Shown here piece by piece: positions 7,915 to 15,905 of a DNA stretch of 64,000 bases (the stretch's first letter is position 1; every line of letters begins with the position of its first letter). This DNA is from CAISKJ01 sp046351555 (lineage in GTDB: Bacteria > Myxococcota_A > Polyangia > Polyangiales > Ga0077539). The position numbers were made by a program, and so were the translations under genes. Below the pieces are notes generated by a model, which was not told where the DNA came from, made no database searches, and saw nothing but the letters and a program-made list of their open reading frames with translations. The stretch is taken from assembly GCA_046351555.1 (NCBI GenBank), contig JAXLYI010000021.1:153216-217215 (forward strand). The letters are read 5' to 3'.

Positions 7915-9012
7915 CTACCGAAGGATCGGGAGGCGCTTGGGCCCGGCCGCGGGCGCGACGCCGCCGTAGGCGTCGAAGAGCTCCGTGGTGACCCGGTCGG
8001 CGAGGCGCTCGGCGATGTCGCGGAAGGCCTTGGCGGCGGGCGAGGCGGGCTGGGCCTGGACGACGGGCGTCCCGTTGTCGCCCCACTCGCGGACGAGCGA
8101 GTCGATCGGCACCTGGCCGAGCAGGGGGGCCTTGGCGAACTCCGCGATCCGCGCGCCGCCGCCGCGCCCGAAGATCTCGTGGCGCACGCCCGCGCTGTCG
8201 ATGAAGTAGCTCATGTTCTCGACGACGCCGAGGACGTTGACGTTCATCTTCTGGCACATGCTCACGGACTTGTAGACGTCCATGAGGGCCACGTCCTGCG
8301 GCGTGGTGACGATGACCGCGCCCGTCACCTTGAGCCGCTGGAAGAGGGTGAGCGAGACGTCGCCGGTGCCGGGCGGCAGGTCGAGGATGAGGTAGTCGAG
8401 CTTGCCCCAGGTCACGTCCTTGAGAAACTGCTGGAGCGCGCCCTGGATCATCGGCCCGCGCCACACCACCGCGGTGTGCTGGTCTTCGAGGAGGAAGCCG
8501 ATCGACATGATCTTCATGCCGAAGCGCTCCAAGGGCTCGATGGACTTGCCGTCGCGGGACACCGGGCGGCCCATGATGCCGAGCATGGTGGGGACGCTCG
8601 GGCCGTAGATGTCGGCGTCGAGCAGGCCCACGCGGGCGCCGGCGCGGTGGAGGGCGAGGGCGAGGTTGGCGGCGACGGTGCTCTTGCCCACGCCGCCTTT
8701 GCCGGACATCACGGGGATGACGTTCTTGACCTCGGGGCAGGGGTCGTCGCCGCCGACCTGGCGGGTGCGGACGGCGCTGCCGGTCTGGAGGTCGAGGGTC
8801 TTGACGCCGAGGGCCTCGGCCGCCTTCCGCACGTCGGCGAGGATCTTCTCGTTGCCCGACGAGGCCGGGGAGAGGAGGTCGATGGCGACGCGGGCGGTGT
8901 CGCCCTCGACGCTCACCTCCCGCACGGCGCCGAGGTCGCGCAGGGCTTTGTTGACCACGGGGTCGATCACGCTGGAGACGGCGTCGTGGAGGGCGTCGCG
9001 GGTCACGGGCAT
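7915..9012 (-). CDS. mrp: Mrp/NBP35-family P-loop ATPase (iron-sulfur carrier type)
   Basis: 365 residues: an N-terminal MIP18/DUF59 domain (residues about 5-80) followed by the Mrp ATPase with the deviant Walker A SGKGGVGKST, switch region DADIYGPSVPTMLG and LPPGTGDVSLTL. Relatives (ApbC, NBP35) carry and transfer Fe-S clusters to apo-proteins in the cytoplasm. In those, a C-x-x-C pair follows 'ENMS'; here the segment reads ENMSYFIDSAGVRHEIFG with no cysteine, confirmed from the bases around 8165-8225. The cluster site is therefore absent or built differently, as in some other bacterial Mrp proteins. It is transcribed away from the membrane-protein gene that starts at 9133. Confidence 0.9.
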   Translation of the reverse strand: MPVTRDALHDAVSSVIDPVVNKALRDLGAVREVSVEGDTARVAIDLLSPASSGNEKILADVRKAAEALGVKTLDLQTGSAVRTRQVGGDDPCPEVKNVIPVMSGKGGVGKSTVAANLALALHRAGARVGLLDADIYGPSVPTMLGIMGRPVSRDGKSIEPLERFGMKIMSIGFLLEDQHTAVVWRGPMIQGALQQFLKDVTWGKLDYLILDLPPGTGDVSLTLFQRLKVTGAVIVTTPQDVALMDVYKSVSMCQKMNVNVLGVVENMSYFIDSAGVRHEIFGRGGGARIAEFAKAPLLGQVPIDSLVREWGDNGTPVVQAQPASPAAKAFRDIAERLADRVTTELFDAYGGVAPAAGPKRLPILR

Positions 9013-9132
9013 CGTCGGGTGTTCCGTCCTTCGGGAGCGCTCCTAGAGTGACCCGGTGCGGCCGTCAAGGGCGGCGTGGCGGCGCGTCGTGATTGCCTCG
9101 CGGCGCGCGCCGCTGGTAGAGAGCGCCCCGCG

Positions 9133-10494
9133 ATGAGTGAGGCTCCCCCGAGGCCCGAGCGGCCCCCTGTCCGCAAGGTGGCGGCCGTGATCTACGCGGT
9201 CGCGGTGGCGGTGTTCATGGGCTTCATGGGGCCGCGCCTGCCGCGCCCGTCGCCCGACAACCACTTCTCGTACCTCGCCGACGCCTACCTCCACGGGACG
9301 CTGGCGGTTCGCTGCGGCCCCGAGGCGACGCGGCCCGGCGAGACGTGCCCGCCCGGCGGCGGCGGCAACGACTGGGCCCGGTACAACGGGAAGTGGTTCG
9401 TGCCGTTCCCGTCGTTTCCTGCGGTGGTGTACATGCCGGCGGTGGCGGTGGGCGGGCGCAACTACCCCAACCGCGTCGTCGACGGGCTGCTCGCGGGCCT
9501 CGCCCCGGCCCTGCTCTACGCCTTCCTCGAGAAGCTCTCCCGCAAGGGCTACACCGCCAGGAGCTGGCTGGAGAACGTCGCCCTCACCGCCCTCTTCGCC
9601 TTCGGCACGGTGTACTTCTACTCGGCCGTCCAGGGGTCGGTGTGGTTCGTCGCCCACGTCGTCGGCTGCGCGCTCGGGGCGGGGTATCTCCTCGCGGCCC
9701 TCGACTGCGAGCGCCCGGTGCTGGCGGGCGTGCTGGCGGGGCTGATGTTCCACACGCGGACGTCGATGCTGCTGTCGACGCTGTTCTTCGGGATGGAGCT
9801 CGTCCGCGTGCACCGCCGCGCCGACGCGAAGGAGCCCGACGGAGAAGCAGGCGCGTTCGAACGCCTCGTCGCGTGGGCGAAGGGGACCGACGTGCGGGCG
9901 GCGGTGAAGCCCTTCGTGGGCTTCGCGCTGCCGGTGCTCGCCTTCATCGGGCTGTACATGGTGCTCAACCAGGTGCGCTTCGACGACTGGCGCGACCCGG
10001 GGTACCGCTACCTCCAGGTGCGCTGGGCCGAGCGGATCAACCGTTGGGGGCTCTTCAACTACCACTACCTCTCGCGCAACCTCGCGGTGATCCTGGCGCT
10101 CCTGCCGTGGATGACGCGGGCCGCCCCGTACGTGCAGATCTCCAACCACGGCCTCGCGCTGTGGTTCACCTCGCCGCACTACCTCGAGCTCCTGCGCCCG
10201 AAGCGCTCGCACGCGCTGGCGTGGTCGTTCGGGGTGACGGCCGGGGCCATCGCGCTCGTCGACGCGCTCTACCAGAACAGCGGCTGGGTCCAGTTCGGCT
10301 ACCGCTTCAGCAACGACTACGCGCTCTTCCTGGTGGCGCTGGTCGCGCTCGTCGGGCGGCGCGTGGGCAAGGCGTGGCTTGCGGTGCTCGCGCTCGCGGT
10401 CGCGATCAACGCGTTCGGCGCGGCGACCTTCGACCGCGCGCCCAACGTGTACCGCGGCGACAACGACGCCCGGGGCATGTTTCAGGACGACTGA
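9133..10494 (+). CDS. Polytopic membrane protein, GT-C glycosyltransferase-like (3' end altered by IS)
   Basis: 453 residues with roughly nine or ten hydrophobic helices. The first helix (VAAVIYAVAVAVFMGFMG) is followed by a loop with SPDNHFSYLADAYLHG, similar in placement to the acidic first external loop of GT-C polyprenyl-sugar-dependent glycosyltransferases. That suggests, weakly, transfer of a sugar to an envelope acceptor. ATG 9133 is preferred to an upstream ATG at 9076, since the helix follows directly. The last base of the final Asp codon and the TGA stop (10492-10494) lie inside the left inverted repeat of the IS, so the original C-terminus has probably been replaced. Confidence 0.7.
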   Translation: MSEAPPRPERPPVRKVAAVIYAVAVAVFMGFMGPRLPRPSPDNHFSYLADAYLHGTLAVRCGPEATRPGETCPPGGGGNDWARYNGKWFVPFPSFPAVVYMPAVAVGGRNYPNRVVDGLLAGLAPALLYAFLEKLSRKGYTARSWLENVALTALFAFGTVYFYSAVQGSVWFVAHVVGCALGAGYLLAALDCERPVLAGVLAGLMFHTRTSMLLSTLFFGMELVRVHRRADAKEPDGEAGAFERLVAWAKGTDVRAAVKPFVGFALPVLAFIGLYMVLNQVRFDDWRDPGYRYLQVRWAERINRWGLFNYHYLSRNLAVILALLPWMTRAAPYVQISNHGLALWFTSPHYLELLRPKRSHALAWSFGVTAGAIALVDALYQNSGWVQFGYRFSNDYALFLVALVALVGRRVGKAWLAVLALAVAINAFGAATFDRAPNVYRGDNDARGMFQDD

Positions 10495-10510
10495 AAGACC
10501 GTCGATTATT
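10491..10510 (+). repeat. IS left terminal inverted repeat
   Basis: CTGAAAGACCGTCGATTATT; pairs with the reverse complement of 12011-12030 with four mismatches. It provides the stop codon of the upstream membrane-protein gene. Confidence 0.7.
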
Positions 10511-10555
10511 CGTGGCGCGCTGAAATAGAAGGCATTCCCCGGACGTCTTGAAAGC

Positions 10556-11806
10556 ATGACGAAGCCGGGCGTTGCCTACCCGAAGGTCCGCGAGCCGCAG
10601 CGCTTGCAGTCGTCGTTTCGCGTCGAGGTCCTCGACGAGCTGGTCGGCGAGGACCACCCCGCGCGGCTGCTGTGGGATGTGCTCGGCGAGTTCGACCTGA
10701 CGCCCTTCTTCGCGCAGACGCGCTCCGCCGAGGGGGCCACCGGGCGCAGCGTCCTCAGCCCCCGCATGAAGCTCACCCTCTGGCTCTTCGCCATCGCCGA
10801 CGGCGTCGGCAGCGCGCGACGCATCGCCGCCCTCACCACCACCCACCACGCCTACCGCTGGATCGTCGGCGACCTCGCCATCGGGCACCACGCACTCTCG
10901 GAGTTCCGCGCCGCCCACGGCGCCGCCTTCGACGCGCTCTTCACCGACCTCCTCTCCCACCTCATGCACCGCGGACTGATCGACATGGCCGTCATGGGGC
11001 AGGACGGCACTCGCGTCCGCGCCGCCGCCGGCGCGCCCTCCTTCCGCTCCTGGGGCTCGCTGCTGGAGTGCCGCGCCCAGGCCGAGCTGCACCTCGAGGC
11101 GGTGCTCGCGCAGGGCGACGACCCGGAGCTGAGCAAGGCGCAGAAGGCGCGCCGCGTGTCGGCGGCGAAGGACTACCGGCGTCGGGTCGAGGAGGCGATC
11201 GCGGCGTGCAAGGAGCAGCGCGAGCAGCGCCCTGAGTCGGTGGCGCGCGGCTCGACGACGGACGCGGAGGCGCGGGTGATGAAGATGGCCGACGGCGGCT
11301 TCCGCCCCGCCTACAACGTGCAGTACGGGGTGGTGGGGGACAAGATGGGCGGCCCCCGCACGATCGTGGGGGTGCGGGTGACGAACGTCGGGAGCGACCT
11401 CGGGAGCCTGGTGCCGATGGTGGCGCAGGTGGAGCGACGGACGGGCGCGCTGCCGGGCGCGGTGGTGGCCGACACCAACCACGCGGGTCACGAGGACATC
11501 CGGGCGCTGATGGCGTGCGGCGTCCAGCCGATCGTGTCGCCGCCCCGGCCGCGCAAGGGCGCGACGGGCACCAACGCCGATCGCTCGGCGCCGATCGCGG
11601 CGTGGCGCGCGCTGATGGGGCGCGAAGAGAGCAAGGAGCTCAAGCGCCAGCGCGGCGCCCTGTCGGAGTTGGCGAACGCGCGGCAGAAGGGCTCGCAGCG
11701 GGTGACGCAGGTGCTGGTCCGCGGGGCCTCGAAGGTGTTCAACGTGATGGTGCTCGGGGCGCTGTCGGCCAACCTGCTGCAGCACGCAGCGTCGGTGCTG
11801 GGCTGA
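10556..11806 (+). CDS. IS1182-family DDE transposase
   Basis: 416 residues. The N-terminal part has the family pattern DELVGEDHPARLLWDVL, a conserved central block (SPRMKLTLWLFAIADGVGS, HHALSEFRAAH), the first catalytic Asp in MGQDGTRVRA, the second in VVADTNHAGHED, and a Glu (E371) in GALSELANARQ, followed by the typical end VLVRGASKVFNVM. The frame is intact, so the element may still be active. It is somewhat shorter than many IS1182 transposases (commonly 450-530 residues). ATG 10556 lies 46 bp inside the left inverted repeat. Confidence 0.9.
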   Translation: MTKPGVAYPKVREPQRLQSSFRVEVLDELVGEDHPARLLWDVLGEFDLTPFFAQTRSAEGATGRSVLSPRMKLTLWLFAIADGVGSARRIAALTTTHHAYRWIVGDLAIGHHALSEFRAAHGAAFDALFTDLLSHLMHRGLIDMAVMGQDGTRVRAAAGAPSFRSWGSLLECRAQAELHLEAVLAQGDDPELSKAQKARRVSAAKDYRRRVEEAIAACKEQREQRPESVARGSTTDAEARVMKMADGGFRPAYNVQYGVVGDKMGGPRTIVGVRVTNVGSDLGSLVPMVAQVERRTGALPGAVVADTNHAGHEDIRALMACGVQPIVSPPRPRKGATGTNADRSAPIAAWRALMGREESKELKRQRGALSELANARQKGSQRVTQVLVRGASKVFNVMVLGALSANLLQHAASVLG

Positions 11807-12008
11807 TGCCGCGCGCTGTGGGCGAGCGGCGTACACTGTTGGCGTCGACCTGATCTCGCCTGCCGCCCACGACGACGCGACGCGCGGCGGGTGCAGGAAA
11901 CATTGGGAATTCCAGCCGAGGGCGCCGCACCACCTCTGCCGCCGCCGTGAGCGTTCCGGATTTCGCTTGGAATCAGGGGAAGCGTGCGTACGCGATCCGC
12001 CCGCTACG

Positions 12009-12350
12009 TCATTGATCTACGGTCTTTGAGTCGAGGCGCTCGGCCCGTCGCACGAGCCCGTGGAAGCGCCGCCGCCGCGGGCCGCGCCCCACCTCGAGCA
12101 GGCAGCGCTCGCCGAGGAGGGCGTCGACGTCGAGGACGGGCTCGGCGGTGCACACCTCCACCACGGCCTCGTAGAGGGCGTCGAGGGACTCCTCCACGCG
12201 GAAGCGCTCGCACTCCAGGCTGCCCTCCGGCGCGCCGCGCGACGAGAACGCGAAGAAGGCCTCCGGGCACGGCTCCTGGGCCGAGCGGGACGCGATGAAC
12301 TCCACCGAGTCGTTGAACGAGGCGGGCCGGGGGGCGTCGGGGGTCGTCAT
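12009..12350 (-). CDS. Small protein of unknown function, C-terminus supplied by IS
   Basis: 113 residues from ATG 12350 (MTTPDAPRPASFNDSVEF). The chain is acidic and looks like a small alpha/beta protein (FIASRSAQEPCPEAFFAF, AVVEVCTAEPVLDVD), with no signal or membrane segment. Its last six residues and the stop lie inside the right end of the IS, so the natural C-terminus is probably lost. I recognise no family. Confidence 0.55.
   Translation of the reverse strand: MTTPDAPRPASFNDSVEFIASRSAQEPCPEAFFAFSSRGAPEGSLECERFRVEESLDALYEAVVEVCTAEPVLDVDALLGERCLLEVGRGPRRRRFHGLVRRAERLDSKTVDQ
12011..12030 (-). repeat. IS right terminal inverted repeat
   Basis: Reverse complement of the left repeat with four mismatches. 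It encodes the last residues (SKTVDQ) and contributes to the stop of the neighbouring small gene on the - strand. Confidence 0.7.
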
Positions 12351-12474
12351 GCGGGCGGCGCGATGGGAGCCGAGCGGCTCACGCCGTGTCAAGCCTCGCG
12401 CGGTGTCTTCCGGACGCGCCGGGTTGTGGAGGGGGCCCCCGCGCGCGGGGACTGATGCGCGCGGGGGTCGCGCT

Positions 12475-15400
12475 TCAGCGCAGCCAGACCAGCGTACGCG
12501 TCACGAAGGTGTTCGTACACGTCGAGTGCCAGTGGCAGGACGCCATGCCCACCACCAGGCCGACGGAGTCGTCCGTGGCGTTGAACGGGTCGACGGTGTG
12601 GTCGGTGCCCGCGAGGACCCAGAACGGGTGGAAGACGTCCCAGCCGTCGCCGAAGGCGTTGATGCCGCTCTCAGCGAAGGCCATGTAGGCCCAGTCCGAG
12701 GAGTCGCTGAAGGGCGAGTTGGCGCCCGACTGCGCGCGCCAGTAGAAGTTGGTGAGGGTCGACACGCTCGAGGTCACCGTCGCCGTGAGCGGGGTGCTGA
12801 CGTACGACGAGTTCACGGTGTTGAGGGCGTTGAGCGTGGTGTCGCCGCCGAGGGCCGCGATGGCGAAGCTCGGCGTGGTGTTGGTGTAGCGGATGCTGGT
12901 GAAGGGGAACGAGGTGTTGTTGCTCGCCCAGATGTTGGCCGACCGCCCGGTGGCGTCGGTGGGGATGAGCGGGGCGCGGGTCGTCTCCGCGAACATCTGG
13001 ATCCCGGGCTCGCGGATGGCCACGAGCGTCCAGCCGCCGCCGTTGGTGGTCTGGTCGCAGTAGACGTCGAAGGGCGCCGCGCCCCCGGCGCCGTCGGGGT
13101 CGATGGTGTACACGCCGCTGGTGGTGCCGCCCGACGCGAGGACCTCGCGGCAGTTGCGGCGCGTCATGTTGCAGTACCCGATCGACTCGTCGCCGCTGCG
13201 GAACTGCGACGTCCCCTCGTGGTGCCAGTACCAGCGGTTGGTGCCGGGCGACACGGTGAACGAGCACATGTCCGAGAGGTTGGAGAAGGTCGCGAGGGTG
13301 GTGGGCGCGCCCACGGTGGGGGCCACCTGCTGGCGCGCGATCACGGTGCTGCTCTGCACGTAGTCGATGTAGAGCGCGCCGCCGAAGAACTCCGCCACGC
13401 CGAACACGTTGGCGCTCTCGCAGATCGTGTGCGCCGGGAAGGTGAAGGCCCCGCGGTCGACGTTGACGCCCGAGGGGAGCGCGATGTCGTACACGCGGCC
13501 CGCCGTCACGACGACGACGCGGCCCATGCCCGAGAAGATGCCCTGCGTCGCGTTGCCGTCGCTGTAGTCCTGGAAGACGAGCGGCGACGAGAGCATCGTC
13601 GCGGAGCCGACGGCGCCGGTGGTGCCGTTGATCGCGAAGAAGCGGTCGATGGTGTAGACCGTCGACGAGAAGTCGAAGACCCAGGGGCCCGCGGCCGTGC
13701 CGAAGGCGTAGACCTGCTGCGTGGCGAGGTCGGCGAAGAGCCCGTCCTGGCCGGCGCCGGTCGAGACGCCGCCGCTGAGGTCGGAGGCCGAGAAGCGCCC
13801 CGTCGCGTTGTCGCCGCGGTAGAAGACGTTGGTCGACGAGAGGGCGATGCCGCCGCGGTCGTCGCCGGTGGGCGTCGCGTGCTCGACGGCGGAGCAGGCG
13901 TCGGGCGAGAGGCCGACGACCTGGTAGGTGGTGCCGCCGAGCACGGTGGAGGTGCAGGTGCCCGCCACGCAGGTGAGGCCGGTGGCGCAGGCGTTGCCGC
14001 AGCGCCCGCAGTTGGCGGCGCTGGTGTTGAGGTTGACCTCGCAGCCGTCGGCGGCGGTGGTGTTGCAGTTGCCGAAGCCCGCGGCGCAGGCGCCGACGGC
14101 GCACGCGCCCGCGGCGCACGCCTGGGTGCTCACGTTGGCGAGGGCGCAGGCGGTGCCGCAGGCGCCGCAGTTGGACGGGTCGGTGGCGGTGTTGGCGCAG
14201 GTGCCCGAGCAGTTGGTGGTGCCCGAGGCGCAGGTGGTCATGCACGTCCCCGAGGCGCAGACCTGGCCGGCGGCGCAGGCGCGGCCGCAGCCGCCGCAGT
14301 TGGCGTTGTCGACGTTGACGTTGACCTCGCAGCCGTTGGCCGCGCTCCCGTCGCAGTTGGCGAAGCCCGCGCTGCAGGCGCCGAGGGCGCAGGCGCCCGA
14401 CGCGCAGCCCGCCGCCGCGTTGGCGAAGCGGCAGACCACGCCGCAGCCGCCGCAGTTGTTCACGTCGCTCGCGCGCACGTTGGTCTCGCAGCCGTTGGCG
14501 GCCATGCCGTCGCAGTCGCCGAAGCCGACGCCGCACCCGCCGATGACGCACCCGCCCGCGACGCAGGCGTTGACGGCCACGTTGGCGAGCGAGCACGCGC
14601 GGCCGCAGGCGCCGCAGTTGCGCGGGTCGGTGCCGGTGTTGACGCAGTCGCCCGAGCAGTTGGTGGTGCCCGCGGCGCAGGTGGTCATGCACGTCCCGGA
14701 GGCGCAGACCTGGCCCGCGGCGCAGGCGCGGCCGCAGGCGCCGCAGTTGGCGTTGTCGGTGTTGACGTTGACCTCGCAGCCGTTGGCGGGGTTCATGTCG
14801 CAGTTGCCGAAGCCCATGTTGCACGCGCCGAGGGCGCAGGTGCCCATGCCGCACGTCGCCGCGGCGTTGGTGAAGCGGCACGCGACGCCGCAGCCGCCGC
14901 AGTTGTTCTCGTCGCTGCCGCGGATGTTGGTCTCGCAGCCGGTCGGGGCCATGCCGTCGCAGTCGGCGAAGCCCGCGGAGCACCCGCCGATGACGCAGCG
15001 GCTCGCCACGCAGGCGTTGACGCTGGCGTTGGCGAGGTTGCACGCCGTGCCGCAGGCGCCGCAGTTGCGGGGGTCGACGTTGACGTCGGCGCAGGCGCGC
15101 GACGCGCCCGTGCCGCAGGTCATGAGCGCGCCGCACACGACGTCGCAGGCGCCCATCGAGCAGACCTGGCCGGCGGGGCAGGCGGTGCCGCAGGCGCCGC
15201 AGTTCGCGGCGTCGGTCATGAGGCTCACGCAGCGTCCCATGCAGGCCGTCTGGCCCTCGGGGCACACGAGCTGACAGCTCCCCATGCGGCAGGCCATGCC
15301 GGCCGCGCAGGCGGTGCCACACGCGCCGCAGTTGGCGCCGTCGGACGTGAGGTCGGCGCAGCGATCACCGCAGAGCGTCTGCCCCGTCGCGCACGTGGGC

Positions 15401-15609
15401 CCGGTGTCGTTGGCGACGTCCGCCGCGGCCTCAGGGCCGGCGTCGACGGGCGCGTCGGGGGCCGGCGCGTCCGGCGTGACCGCGTCGGGGGCGTTCGCGT
15501 CCGGGGGGACGGTGTTGCCGCCCGGCGCGGAGCTGGTGCACGCGGCGAGCGTGCAGAGGAGCGCGACGTGCAGCGACGGCACGAGGCGCCCGTGGACCCT
15601 TCGTTTCAT
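12475..15609 (-). CDS. Giant cysteine-repeat lipoprotein with C-terminal fibrinogen-like motif
   Basis: 1044 residues from ATG 15609; lipobox TLAAC, then an Asp/Ala/Pro-rich tether to about residue 65. Residues about 70-560 are a ladder of cysteine-rich repeats of the type NCGxCGxxC ... GCExN, an expanded family in Sandaracinus-like myxobacteria often mislabelled in databases. Two consecutive 149-residue modules are near copies (see repeat entries). The C-terminal 480 residues are Cys-poor and contain DVYCDQTTNGGGWTLVA, the pattern of the N-terminal edge of fibrinogen-related domains. The protein is probably displayed on the cell surface, rigidified by disulfides, with a carbohydrate- or ligand-binding head (inference). 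No enzymatic motif is visible. Confidence 0.85.
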   Translation of the reverse strand: MKRRVHGRLVPSLHVALLCTLAACTSSAPGGNTVPPDANAPDAVTPDAPAPDAPVDAGPEAAADVANDTGPTCATGQTLCGDRCADLTSDGANCGACGTACAAGMACRMGSCQLVCPEGQTACMGRCVSLMTDAANCGACGTACPAGQVCSMGACDVVCGALMTCGTGASRACADVNVDPRNCGACGTACNLANASVNACVASRCVIGGCSAGFADCDGMAPTGCETNIRGSDENNCGGCGVACRFTNAAATCGMGTCALGACNMGFGNCDMNPANGCEVNVNTDNANCGACGRACAAGQVCASGTCMTTCAAGTTNCSGDCVNTGTDPRNCGACGRACSLANVAVNACVAGGCVIGGCGVGFGDCDGMAANGCETNVRASDVNNCGGCGVVCRFANAAAGCASGACALGACSAGFANCDGSAANGCEVNVNVDNANCGGCGRACAAGQVCASGTCMTTCASGTTNCSGTCANTATDPSNCGACGTACALANVSTQACAAGACAVGACAAGFGNCNTTAADGCEVNLNTSAANCGRCGNACATGLTCVAGTCTSTVLGGTTYQVVGLSPDACSAVEHATPTGDDRGGIALSSTNVFYRGDNATGRFSASDLSGGVSTGAGQDGLFADLATQQVYAFGTAAGPWVFDFSSTVYTIDRFFAINGTTGAVGSATMLSSPLVFQDYSDGNATQGIFSGMGRVVVVTAGRVYDIALPSGVNVDRGAFTFPAHTICESANVFGVAEFFGGALYIDYVQSSTVIARQQVAPTVGAPTTLATFSNLSDMCSFTVSPGTNRWYWHHEGTSQFRSGDESIGYCNMTRRNCREVLASGGTTSGVYTIDPDGAGGAAPFDVYCDQTTNGGGWTLVAIREPGIQMFAETTRAPLIPTDATGRSANIWASNNTSFPFTSIRYTNTTPSFAIAALGGDTTLNALNTVNSSYVSTPLTATVTSSVSTLTNFYWRAQSGANSPFSDSSDWAYMAFAESGINAFGDGWDVFHPFWVLAGTDHTVDPFNATDDSVGLVVGMASCHWHSTCTNTFVTRTLVWLR
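14119..14565 (-). repeat. 447-bp tandem module, copy 2 (149 codons)
   Basis: Second copy of the module in the cysteine-repeat lipoprotein, same phase and length, which indicates growth by in-frame unequal crossing-over. Confidence 0.75.
14566..15012 (-). repeat. 447-bp tandem module, copy 1 (149 codons)
   Basis: Matches the adjacent copy at a constant offset of 447 bp (for example the shared strings near 14688 and 14241). It encodes one complete set of cysteine repeats from CVASRC to ANASVNA-type junctions. Confidence 0.75.
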
Positions 15610-15659
15610 GAGCCTGACTCCTTGTGGTGCTCGGACGCCGAGGGCGCGCCCACCAACCG

Positions 15660-15674
15660 CAGGCGTATCGCCTG
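15660..15674. promoter_or_regulatory. Perfect inverted repeat upstream of the cysteine-repeat lipoprotein gene
   Basis: CAGGCG-TAT-CGCCTG lies 51 bp upstream of the ATG at 15609, where an operator could sit. With six-base arms in GC-rich DNA it may be chance. Confidence 0.25.
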
Positions 15675-15803
15675 GAACAGGGGTTGGACGCAACGTCAAC
15701 TCGCGCGAAAAAATGTTGTGCGGTGCCTGCGCACAGCGGGCGTCCGAGCCGCGTTCACCGCGGAGGCGAGGCCGCGACCCCGCGGGCGCGGGTGTTCACA
15801 GTC

Positions 15804-15869
15804 CGCGGTGCCCGGGCCGAACACGATCGGCTGGTTCATCGCGCCGACGGTGTCGGTCATCTGGGCGAC
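15804..15869 (-). pseudogene. 66-bp fragment of a vWA-lipoprotein gene
   Basis: This intergenic segment matches 19358-19423 inside the vWA gene at 63 of 66 bases, same strand and frame. It reads VAQMTDTVGAMNQPIVFGPG against VAQMTNTVDAMNQPIVFGPG in the intact gene. Similarity stops sharply on both sides. It is either the last remnant of a deleted paralogue or a short ectopic copy. Confidence 0.7.
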
Positions 15870-15905
15870 ACCCCAGACTCCGCGTCCATGTGTTGTGGCC
15901 CGGCG

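Larger units (their letters stand above)
10491..12030 (+). mobile_element. IS1182-like insertion sequence, about 1.54 kb
   Basis: The element is bounded by imperfect terminal inverted repeats (10491-10510 and 12011-12030) sharing the core AAAGACCGT; 16 of 20 positions match. It contains one transposase gene and about 220 bp of non-coding DNA at its right end. No target-site duplication is visible; the rejoined flanks read ...ACGA|TCGA..., giving CGATCG at the junction, compatible with the known preference of some IS1182 members for palindromic targets. Boundaries are by eye and could be off by a few bases. Confidence 0.7.
15610..15905. other. Intergenic region between two - strand genes
   Basis: Holds the promoter region of the cysteine-repeat lipoprotein, the CAGGCG inverted repeat and the 66-bp vWA-gene fragment. 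I see no further gene. Confidence 0.6.

Noticed and set aside
10481..12040. Target-site duplication around the insertion sequence
   Set aside because: The flanks (ACGA and TCGA) are not a direct repeat at any reasonable boundary shift.
12671..15322. Cys-repeat DNA as a possible CRISPR or tandem non-coding array
   Set aside because: The periodicity is codon-based, in frame and degenerate; units are not identical repeats with unique spacers.
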